Made by a program: the position numbers and the translations under genes. A DNA stretch of 35,168 nucleotides, taken from NCBI GenBank assembly GCA_964420125.1, contig CAYQQQ010000036.1:1-35168 (forward strand), in the 5' to 3' direction. Positions 7,674-13,464 of this stretch are shown one piece after another (position 1 is the first letter of the stretch; every line of letters starts with the position of its first letter). The notes under the pieces were generated by a model that worked only from the letters and a program-made list of their open reading frames with translations, was not told the DNA's origin and did no database searches. The stretch is from CAYQQQ01 sp964420125 (GTDB taxonomy: Bacteria; Actinomycetota; Acidimicrobiia; Acidimicrobiales; Microtrichaceae).

Positions 7674-8005
7674 GTCGGCACCGTCGTGCGCGGCGATCTC
7701 GGCGTCCGACGACCTACCCGTCTCGAGGCCCACACCAGCGCGCCGGTGAGCGCGAACGTCACCCCGACGCCCACCAGGCCCGCCACGCCGGTGGAGGTCC
7801 CCTGGTCGGTGACGCCCTCGGTCGAGTAGTCGGCGAACGGTCCGTCGGCAAGGGGATGGGGCCGCGCACCGGTATCGAGGGATCTGTCTGCGGCGACCTT
7901 CTCGAGGCCGTCGGGCTCCGAGCTGGCGTAGCGGCTCACCCAGAACGCCAGCACCGTTGCCACCGCGAGGCCGCCGGCGAGGAACCACAGGGTCCGGCGG
8001 CTCAC
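7670..8005 (-). CDS. PDGLE-domain protein (CbiN-like small subunit), 111 aa
   Basis: A small membrane protein with an N-terminal transmembrane segment (LWFLAGGLAVATVLAFWVSRY, about 6-26), an extracytoplasmic EPDGLEKVAAD motif (30-40) that defines the PDGLE domain, an acidic linker with a PFADYSTEGV segment, and a second membrane helix (about 72-94). PDGLE/CbiN proteins act with CbiM in metal capture and are stand-ins for CbiN or NikN. GTG start at 8005 overlaps the cbiM stop as GTGA, and its own stop overlaps the cbiQ start. Confidence 0.88.
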   Translation of the reverse strand: MSRRTLWFLAGGLAVATVLAFWVSRYASSEPDGLEKVAADRSLDTGARPHPLADGPFADYSTEGVTDQGTSTGVAGLVGVGVTFALTGALVWASRRVGRRTPRSPRTTVPT

Positions 8006-8685
8006 GTGGTCAACACCTCTTCCCGAACAGCCGTCGCCCGCAGGTCACGCGCGCCGTAGACGAGGTCGGCCCTGGTCGCCAGCACCGCCCCGACGGTCAG
8101 GGTGGAGATGGCGGCCTCACCGACCCCGATGAGCAGGTGGACCCCGACCATGGCGGCCGCCACCGTGCCGATCGGCGCGGCGTCGTTGCCGCCGATGGCG
8201 TACTCCAGGGCGAACGCTGCGGCAGCGAGCAGCACCGAAGCGAACGCCGCCAACGCCGTGGCGCTCAGCACCCCCAGGCGCGTGGCGGGCACCAGGCGGC
8301 GCGCCAGCCAGTAGAGGCCGTAGCCGAGGAACGCGGGGATGAACGCCATGTTGATGATGTTCACGCCCAGCGCGCTCACCCCTCCGTCCGCGAAGAGCAG
8401 GCTCTGCACGACCAGCACCACGGTGAGGGCCAAGGCCCCCAACCACGGGCCGACCAGCACCGCGGCGAGCAGACCCCCGAGCAGGTGCCCCGACGTGCCG
8501 GCCGCGACAGGGAAGTTGAGCATCTGGGCTGCGAAGACGAAGGCCGCCACCAGCCCGGTCAGGGGTGCCCGGGCGTCCAGCTCCTCCGCGCCCGCCTTTC
8601 GCACTGCCACCGCCACCCCTCCGGCGGCCACGACACCCGCAGCAGCGGACGTGGCCGCGTCGAAGAACCCATCGGGAACGTGCAC
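8002..8685 (-). CDS. cbiM: ECF transporter substrate-binding membrane subunit CbiM/NikM, 227 aa
   Basis: The S component binds the metal ion. The N-terminus MHVPDGF places His2 as in all CbiM/NikM proteins, where the free amino group and His2 coordinate the metal. Conserved membrane motifs FPVAAGTSGHLLGG (with a second metal-ligand His) and NIINMAFIP are present, with about six hydrophobic segments. GTG 8685 is preceded by an AGGGGGT Shine-Dalgarno. First gene of the operon. Sequence alone does not settle cobalt versus nickel, but a Nur-box-like operator sits in the promoter. Confidence 0.93.
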   Translation of the reverse strand: MHVPDGFFDAATSAAAGVVAAGGVAVAVRKAGAEELDARAPLTGLVAAFVFAAQMLNFPVAAGTSGHLLGGLLAAVLVGPWLGALALTVVLVVQSLLFADGGVSALGVNIINMAFIPAFLGYGLYWLARRLVPATRLGVLSATALAAFASVLLAAAAFALEYAIGGNDAAPIGTVAAAMVGVHLLIGVGEAAISTLTVGAVLATRADLVYGARDLRATAVREEVLTT

Positions 8686-8695
8686 GGAGACCCCC

Positions 8696-8725
8696 TAACT
8701 GCGAACCACTCGCAACATCAGTCAA
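8696..8725 (-). promoter_or_regulatory. cbiM operon promoter with Nur-box-like palindrome
   Basis: On the minus strand TTGACT (8725-8720) is followed, after an 18-bp spacer, by CAGTTA (8701-8696). Between and overlapping them is the perfect palindrome TGCGA-GTGGT-TCGCA (8714-8700). The TGC...GCA half sites are 9 bp apart, as in the Streptomyces Nur box (tTGCaa-N5-ttGCAA), which represses nickel uptake genes. No cobalamin-riboswitch core was found here. The 15-nt distance to the start codon leaves only a short leader. Confidence 0.5.
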
Positions 8726-8871
8726 ACACACCCCGTCAGAAGCGGACAAGGTTCGACCCGATCGTCGATGCCGACGACCCGGGCCTCCAGGAGAACCCAC
8801 GCCGAGAAGAGCCACAGCCCGGAGAGAGGACCCACCGTGAGTCGCACGGAACTGTGGATACCCTCGGTGAG

Positions 8872-10653
8872 GTGCCCGACTCCCCCACCCCCCGTCGACC
8901 CGCCCGGCGCCTCGCCGTCGCCCTCGTGGCGGTGCTCGCGGTCGTCGTCTCGTGCTCCGACGACCCCGCGCTGGGTCAGGCGACGAGCGACACCCGTGCG
9001 AAGCCGTCCGACCCCCAGACCCCGGACACCTCGACCCCCTCCGATGATCCGGCGGGCACGTTGGACTGGCAGCGGTGCCGCGACCCGCTGTCCGCCGCGG
9101 CGGGCCTCCAATGCGCGACGCTCGAGGTGCCGATCGATCCCGCCGCACCCGAGGGCGCCACCACCGAGCTGGCCCTCGCCAGGGTCCCCGCCACGGGGAC
9201 CTCCGCCGAGCGGATCGGCGCGCTGCTGTTCAACCCAGGCGGCCCCGGCGGGTCGGGGATCGAGGCCCTCGCGAGCCTCGCGACCACCCTGCCCCCCGTG
9301 CTCGAAGAGCGCTTCGACCTCGTGTCGTGGGACCCCAGGGGCGTGGCGGCGAGCAGCCCGGTGCGCTGCTTGGAGGACGAGCGCAAGGACGCTCAGATCG
9401 TCGGCGACCTCAGCCCCGACACCCCCGAGGAGCTCGACCGGGCCTTCGCCGACCAGCAGGAGGTGCGAGAAGGCTGCGAGTCCAACAACCCGGAGCTGAT
9501 CGACCACATGTCCACCGCCGACGTGGCTGCCGACCTCGACCACATCCGGGAGGCGTTGGGAGAGGAGCAGCTGAACTACGTCGGGTTCTCCTACGGCACC
9601 GCCATCGGCGCGACCTACGCCACCCTCTACCCCGAGCGGGTCCGGGCGATGGTCCTCGACGGCGCGGTGAGCCCCTCCGCGGATGCGACCACCGAGAACC
9701 TCGAACAGGCCAAGGGCTTCGAGACCACCTACCTGCAGTTCGTGGCCGCCTGCGACGCCGATCCCCAGTGCGCCCTCACCGGCGGCGCGGCGGCCAAGGT
9801 CGATCAGGCGCGCAGCCGTCTGGACGCCACCCCGCTGAGCGTGGAGACCTCGTCGGGCACTCGCGAGCTGAACCGGGACCTGTTCGACCTCGGCCTGGCC
9901 ACCGCGCTCTACGACACCTCCGTGTGGGGGATCACCGCCCAGGCAGTCGCAGAGCTCGACCAGGGCGGTGGTGAGGTCCTCCTGGCGCTGGTCGACGCGC
10001 AGCTCGGACGTGACGCCGACGGGACCTGGGACAACTCGGTGGACTCGCGCTCCATGGTGAACTGCCTCGACGACGTCACCCGCCCCACACGCGACGAGGC
10101 GGTCCAGGTGGGCCAGGAGATCGCGCAGCAGGTCCCCACCTTCGGCGACGCCTTCGTGACCTCGGGGCTCTCCTGCGTCGACTGGCCGCTGCCGGCCAAC
10201 CCCACCCCGGTCCCGACCGCTGCGGGGGCGCCGCCGATCCTGGTGATCGGCACCGTCGGAGACCCCGCGACCCCCTACCCCTGGGCACAGGAGATGGCGG
10301 CTGCGCTCCAGGGAGCCGTGCTGCTCACCTACGAGGGCAGCGGCCACACCGCCTTCACCCGGGCAGGGAGCTGCATCGACGACATCGTGGTGGCCTACCT
10401 GGTCGACCTGCAGATCCCGGCGATCGGCACCACCTGTCCGGCACAGGACGGTGCGGTGAGCTTCACCGGGGTGGAGGCTCTGCTGGTGGAACAGCTCCAG
10501 GCCGCAGGCATCCCCGACGAGGTCTCGCAGTGCATCGCTGAGACCCTGGTGGCCGAGGAGGGCGCCAGCTCGCTCGCCGTGGGCCTGCTGCAGCAGGACG
10601 AGCTCGAGGCGGCTGTCATGCGGGCGACCGTGGCCTGCATGGGCGGGGACTGA
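8872..10653 (+). CDS. Secreted lipoprotein alpha/beta hydrolase, tripeptidyl aminopeptidase-like (S33), 593 aa
   Basis: An exported peptidase of the SlpD/SlpE, CaeA (Hip1) group. With GTG 8872 the N-terminus is a lipoprotein signal: basic RRPARR, hydrophobic LAVALVAVLAVVV and lipobox VVSC (Cys28). The hydrolase core has an NPGGPGGSG oxyanion-type segment, WDPRG, the nucleophile Ser240 in GFSYGT, an Asp in GTVGDPATPY and the His in GSGHTAF of the TAP-like C-terminal domain. A further ~70 residues follow, with paired cysteines. The start is uncertain: GTG 8854 is in frame, and the best Shine-Dalgarno (GGAGAGAGGA, 8821-8830) serves a GTG at 8837 in a different frame. Homologues process cell-surface proteins or peptides. 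It is convergent with the DUF1269 gene. Confidence 0.88.
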   Translation: MPDSPTPRRPARRLAVALVAVLAVVVSCSDDPALGQATSDTRAKPSDPQTPDTSTPSDDPAGTLDWQRCRDPLSAAAGLQCATLEVPIDPAAPEGATTELALARVPATGTSAERIGALLFNPGGPGGSGIEALASLATTLPPVLEERFDLVSWDPRGVAASSPVRCLEDERKDAQIVGDLSPDTPEELDRAFADQQEVREGCESNNPELIDHMSTADVAADLDHIREALGEEQLNYVGFSYGTAIGATYATLYPERVRAMVLDGAVSPSADATTENLEQAKGFETTYLQFVAACDADPQCALTGGAAAKVDQARSRLDATPLSVETSSGTRELNRDLFDLGLATALYDTSVWGITAQAVAELDQGGGEVLLALVDAQLGRDADGTWDNSVDSRSMVNCLDDVTRPTRDEAVQVGQEIAQQVPTFGDAFVTSGLSCVDWPLPANPTPVPTAAGAPPILVIGTVGDPATPYPWAQEMAAALQGAVLLTYEGSGHTAFTRAGSCIDDIVVAYLVDLQIPAIGTTCPAQDGAVSFTGVEALLVEQLQAAGIPDEVSQCIAETLVAEEGASSLAVGLLQQDELEAAVMRATVACMGGD

Positions 10654-10675
10654 CTGCGCCGCGCCGCTCGATCGC

Positions 10676-11173
10676 TCAGGTAGCGGTGCCGGTGCCGTGC
10701 AGGTGCTCCTGGATCTCCGCCTCGACCTCCTTGGACAGCGAGGTCTTGATCACGCTGCCCCCGAACTTGGAGAGCTGGTCCAGGGCCTTGTCGGTGGTCA
10801 TCTCCTCCACGATCATGAACAGCGCGGACGTCCCGGGCTGGAGTGCGTCGCGGACCTGCTGCTGGAACTCCTTGGAGATGGAGTCCTTGGCCAGCTTGCC
10901 GCCCAGCGCGCCGAACGCCGCTCCCATCGCCATGCCCAGCACCGGGTTGAAGATGAGGAAGCCGAACAGCAGGCCCCAGAAGAGGCCCCAGGTCGCGCCG
11001 GCACCCACGGTGTGCTGGTTGGTGATCGTGCGGAACTTCCCGTGGTCGTCGCGGACGATGGCCGCCACGGCGTCCGGTTGGATGATCATGTCCTGGGACA
11101 TGTCCTCGACGGCCTCCATGGCCGAGACCGCGGTGGTCGTGTCGTCGTAGCCGATGGCGATGAGGTCGGGCAT
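10676..11173 (-). CDS. DUF1269 family membrane-associated protein, 165 aa
   Basis: Begins MPDLIAIGYDDTTTA, the typical opening of DUF1269 proteins. A ferredoxin-like N-terminal half is followed by a glycine-rich hydrophobic hairpin (about 57-95: GATWGLFWGLLFG...GMAMGAAFGALGG) and a C-terminal half (SALFMIVEEMTTDKALDQL) that repeats the alpha/beta pattern. The function is unknown; homologues are often linked to stress regulons. ATG 11173 has a clear GAGGAG Shine-Dalgarno 5 nt upstream, and a -10 TACACT lies at 11214-11209. It is convergent with the peptidase gene and monocistronic. Confidence 0.85.
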   Translation of the reverse strand: MPDLIAIGYDDTTTAVSAMEAVEDMSQDMIIQPDAVAAIVRDDHGKFRTITNQHTVGAGATWGLFWGLLFGFLIFNPVLGMAMGAAFGALGGKLAKDSISKEFQQQVRDALQPGTSALFMIVEEMTTDKALDQLSKFGGSVIKTSLSKEVEAEIQEHLHGTGTAT

Positions 11174-11259
11174 CCTGGCTCCTCGTTCGATTGGTGTCGG
11201 AGCTTCGGAGTGTACGGGCTCCGAATGCGTTCGACTCGGGCGGACACGGCGCCCGGTCG

Positions 11260-11282
11260 GCCGGGCGCGACCGACGCCCGGC
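11260..11282 (-). terminator. Hairpin downstream of livF
   Basis: GCCGGGCG (11260-11267) and CGCCCGGC (11275-11282) form a perfect 8-bp stem with a 7-nt loop, 32 nt beyond the livF stop on the minus strand. There is no U-tract, as is common for actinobacterial terminators. It separates livF from the DUF1269 promoter. Confidence 0.45.
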
Positions 11283-11313
11283 GAGCCGGGACGATCGTTC
11301 TCCGATGGCGTGC

Positions 11314-12012
11314 TCAGCCGAGGTAGCTGGCGGTCAGCGCATCGGCGTCCGCAGCCAGCGCCGCGGCAGGACCCTCCGACACGAGCGCTCCGTGGGAGAG
11401 CACGTACCCACGGTCCGCCACTCGCAGTGCCATCGAAGCGTGCTGCTCGACGAGCAGCACGCCGCAACCGGACTCCTCCGCAACGGTCCGCACCATCGGC
11501 AGGAGCCGCTCCACCACCATCGGAGCCAGTCCGAGGCTCATCTCGTCGATCATCAACAGGCGCGGCTCCCGCAGCAGCGCCTGGGCCAGCGCCAGCATCT
11601 GCTGCTCGCCTCCCGAGAGCAGACCGACCCGTCGCCGCATGAGCGGGTCGAGCGCCGGGAACCACCCCTGGACGCGCTCGGTGACGGTCGGATCTCGCTT
11701 GGAACCACCCAGCTCCAGGTGCTCCTGCACCGTGAGACCGGGGAACAGCCCCCTGTCGTCGGGCACGTGGGCCATCCCCTGGCGGGCGAGGAGGTGAGCC
11801 TTCGCACCCACGACGTCGCGGCCGAGGTACAGGACCTCGCCCGCCAACGGCCGCAGGAGACCGGACACCGTCAGCAGCGTGGTGGTCTTGCCCGCGCCGT
11901 TGGGGCCGAGCAGCACCACCACCTCCCCTTCGCCCACCACGAGGTCGAGGCCACGCACCACCGCCAGGCTCCCGTACCCGGCATCGAGACCCCGCACCTC
12001 CAGCACGTTCAC
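11314..12012 (-). CDS. livF: Branched-chain amino acid-type ABC transporter ATPase LivF, 232 aa
   Basis: Second ATPase of HAAT-type importers. Walker A GPNGAGKT (36-43), the LivF-like HVPDDRGLFPGLTVQEHL segment (82-99), signature LSGGEQQ (132-138), Walker B LLMIDE (152-157) followed by the LivF hallmark SLGLAP, and switch His in LLVEQHAS are all present. The usual DEPSLGL reads DEMSLGL, with Met replacing Pro. GTG 12012 overlaps the livG stop as GTGA. Permeases LivH/LivM and binding protein LivK are absent from the neighbourhood, so the partner and substrate are unknown. Confidence 0.88.
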   Translation of the reverse strand: MNVLEVRGLDAGYGSLAVVRGLDLVVGEGEVVVLLGPNGAGKTTTLLTVSGLLRPLAGEVLYLGRDVVGAKAHLLARQGMAHVPDDRGLFPGLTVQEHLELGGSKRDPTVTERVQGWFPALDPLMRRRVGLLSGGEQQMLALAQALLREPRLLMIDEMSLGLAPMVVERLLPMVRTVAEESGCGVLLVEQHASMALRVADRGYVLSHGALVSEGPAAALAADADALTASYLG

Positions 12013-12794
12013 CGCTCCGCCTCCCCGGAGCCGCCCGCGCCGGGCTGGCTGCCCACGCCGAGGTAGGCCTCCAGCACCGCTCGGTTGTGGCGCACCTCTG
12101 CCGGCGGGCCGTCGGCGATCAGGCTGCCGAAGTCGAGCACCATCACACGGTCGCAGATGTCGAACACGAGCTGCGTGTCGTGATCCACGAGCAGCACCGA
12201 CACGCCGCGACCGACGATCCGGCGGAGGTGCGCGCCCAGCTCGCGGCTCTCCGCCGTGTCGAGTCCAGCCGCCGGCTCGTCGAGCAGCAGCATCCGAGGC
12301 CCCCCGGCGAGCGCCCGGGCGACGCCGACCAGCTTCTGGGTCCCGTGGGGGAGCTCCACCGGCAGCTCCTCGGCGACGTCGCTCAGCCCGAGCAGCTCGA
12401 GCGCGTCGTCGACCGCGGCGTCGTTGCGGGTCCGGCTCGGGCGCACCACGTCCGCGACGAGGTCGCGCAGGCCGACACGATGCGCGGTGACCTGGCAGTG
12501 CTGGCGCACGGTCAGGTCCTCGAACAGCTCGACGGACTGCCAGGTTCGAGCGAGGCCGGCGCGCGCCCGTTGGCTGGGCGACGCGCTCGAGAGCTCCCGG
12601 CCGTGCAGCTCGACCACGCCGGTGTGGGGGGCGAAGCCGCAGATGGCATCGATGGTCGTGGTCTTCCCGGCCCCGTTCGGTCCGATGAGCCCGACCATCT
12701 GCGCTGGCGCGACGTCGAAGGAGAGGTCGTCCACGGCCCGGACGCCGCCGTAGCTCACCCCGAGCCCGCTCACGTGCAGCAGTGCTGCGCTCAT
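12009..12794 (-). CDS. livG: Branched-chain amino acid-type ABC transporter ATPase LivG, 261 aa
   Basis: First ATPase of a HAAT-type importer. It has Walker A GPNGAGKT (38-45), the LivG-like LARTWQSVELFEDLTVRQH segment, Walker B MLLLDEPAAGLD, and a C-terminal VMVLDFGSLIADGPPAEV as in LivG proteins. The ABC signature is divergent (LPHGTQK instead of LSxGQQ), a variation also seen in LivG-like proteins. The start at ATG 12794 gives the canonical N-terminus; the open frame to 12845 adds an unlikely basic leader. It overlaps livF by 4 nt and follows a small membrane-protein gene by 63 nt. Confidence 0.87.
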   Translation of the reverse strand: MSAALLHVSGLGVSYGGVRAVDDLSFDVAPAQMVGLIGPNGAGKTTTIDAICGFAPHTGVVELHGRELSSASPSQRARAGLARTWQSVELFEDLTVRQHCQVTAHRVGLRDLVADVVRPSRTRNDAAVDDALELLGLSDVAEELPVELPHGTQKLVGVARALAGGPRMLLLDEPAAGLDTAESRELGAHLRRIVGRGVSVLLVDHDTQLVFDICDRVMVLDFGSLIADGPPAEVRHNRAVLEAYLGVGSQPGAGGSGEAER

Positions 12795-12857
12795 CGTGGG
12801 GACCCTAGCGAGGCGACAGGCCCGGAGCACCAACGGCGGCGCCATCCTCGCCGGCGA

Positions 12858-13139
12858 TCACCCCTGCACCAGGCTGGCCAGACCCCAGGCTGCCGCTGCC
12901 AGCCCGATGGCGATCAGGACCGCGGACCGACCCGCCGGAGGCCGCGAGGGTGGCTCCCCGTCCGCGCCGTGGGCGCCCGGGGGTCGGACCAACGCCAGCA
13001 CGTTGCCCACCACCATGGCTGCGCCGAAGGCCAGGACCATCCAGGGGAAGAAGTCCTCTCCGAGGAAGAGCTGGGTGTCGTCCTGCGCCGCGCGTGAAGA
13101 GCCCTCGCGTAGGACGTGCCCGATCGTTGCGGTCTCCAT
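12858..13139 (-). CDS. Small two-helix membrane protein of unknown function, 93 aa
   Basis: No family recognised. The protein has an N-terminal soluble segment (METATIGHVLREGSSRAAQDD), a first membrane helix at about 32-52 (FPWMVLAFGAAMVVGNVLALV), a proline/arginine-rich cytoplasmic or extracellular loop (53-71), and a second helix at about 73-91. ATG 13139 has a GAGGATC Shine-Dalgarno about 6 nt upstream. It lies 63 nt before livG on the same strand and is probably co-transcribed, suggesting a role with the orphan LivGF ATPases, but this is context only. Confidence 0.65.
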   Translation of the reverse strand: METATIGHVLREGSSRAAQDDTQLFLGEDFFPWMVLAFGAAMVVGNVLALVRPPGAHGADGEPPSRPPAGRSAVLIAIGLAAAAWGLASLVQG

Positions 13140-13212
13140 GAAACGATCCTCACTGACAGCGTTTCCTGCTCGCCCGAACTCTCATGTTCGCCACCGTCCG
13201 TGGCAGGAACGC

Positions 13213-13270
13213 GTAATTGAAAAATATTCCGGCAGAAAGTGTTGGATCCCTCACCAAAAGTGTCGATACT
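13213..13270 (+). promoter_or_regulatory. Strong sigma-70 promoter with AT-rich upstream element for the structured RNA
   Basis: TTGGAT (13242-13247) and GATACT (13265-13270) are separated by exactly 17 bp. An unusually AT-rich run (13213-13229, TAATTGAAAAATATT) lies at about -64 to -48 relative to the expected start near 13277, where UP elements act. Such promoters usually drive abundant stable RNAs. The opposite strand of the same gap must also contain the promoter of the small membrane-protein operon. Confidence 0.6.
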
Positions 13271-13276
13271 AGTAGT

Positions 13277-13440
13277 CGCCGGTGGATTCGCCCCCACCGG
13301 AACACAGCCGGGGCAATGGAGCGAGGGACACGTAATCTCCCTCCAAACGCATCGCCACCAGCGCTTTCCAGTGCTGGCGCCTTGTGGCCCTCGCTCCGCC
13401 CCGACGGCTGTGACCCCCGGTCCCCGACCGGGGGTTTCGT
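13277..13440 (+). ncRNA. Candidate structured small RNA or leader RNA upstream of ecm, ~164 nt
   Basis: Between a good promoter and an intrinsic terminator the sequence has no convincing ORF but strong complementarity. Hairpin 1 is CCGGTGG/CCACCGG (13279-13285 with 13294-13300). A long rod follows: CACAGCC (13303-13309) with GGCTGTG (13406-13412), GGGGC (13310-13314) with GCCCC (13398-13402), and GGAGCGAGGG (13318-13327) with CCCTCGCTCC (13388-13397). An asymmetric bubble (13328-13352 against 13380-13387) leads to an apical hairpin CCAGCGC/GTGCTGG (13358-13364 with 13371-13377). The rod with a central bubble is reminiscent of 6S RNA, but I do not recognise the sequence as 6S, 6C, SRP, tmRNA, RNase P or any riboswitch. 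It could be a trans-acting RNA or an attenuator of ecm. Confidence 0.6.
13414..13440 (+). terminator. Intrinsic terminator of the candidate RNA
   Basis: CCCCCGGTC (13414-13422) and GACCGGGGG (13426-13434) form a perfect 9-bp stem with a CCC loop, followed by TTTCGTCGTT. It ends 24 nt before the ecm start and no upstream plus-strand protein gene is present for it to terminate. Confidence 0.75.
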
Positions 13441-13464
13441 CGTTCCCGGGCCCATCGGGTCACA

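Noticed and set aside
6157..7749. 530-aa plus-strand ORF opposite cbiO/cbiQ
   Set aside because: Antisense shadow of clearly recognisable transporter genes.
8686..8870. Cobalamin riboswitch upstream of cbiM
   Set aside because: No B12-box-like core and the distance from promoter to start is too short for the aptamer.
7957..8871. N-terminal 305-residue extension of the lipoprotein peptidase
   Set aside because: It is antisense to cbiM and lacks domain features; the lipoprotein signal begins at about 8872.
13277..13440. AdoCbl riboswitch controlling the B12-dependent mutase
   Set aside because: The conserved B12-box sequence is not found and the fold is a single rod plus hairpin, unlike the cobalamin aptamer.
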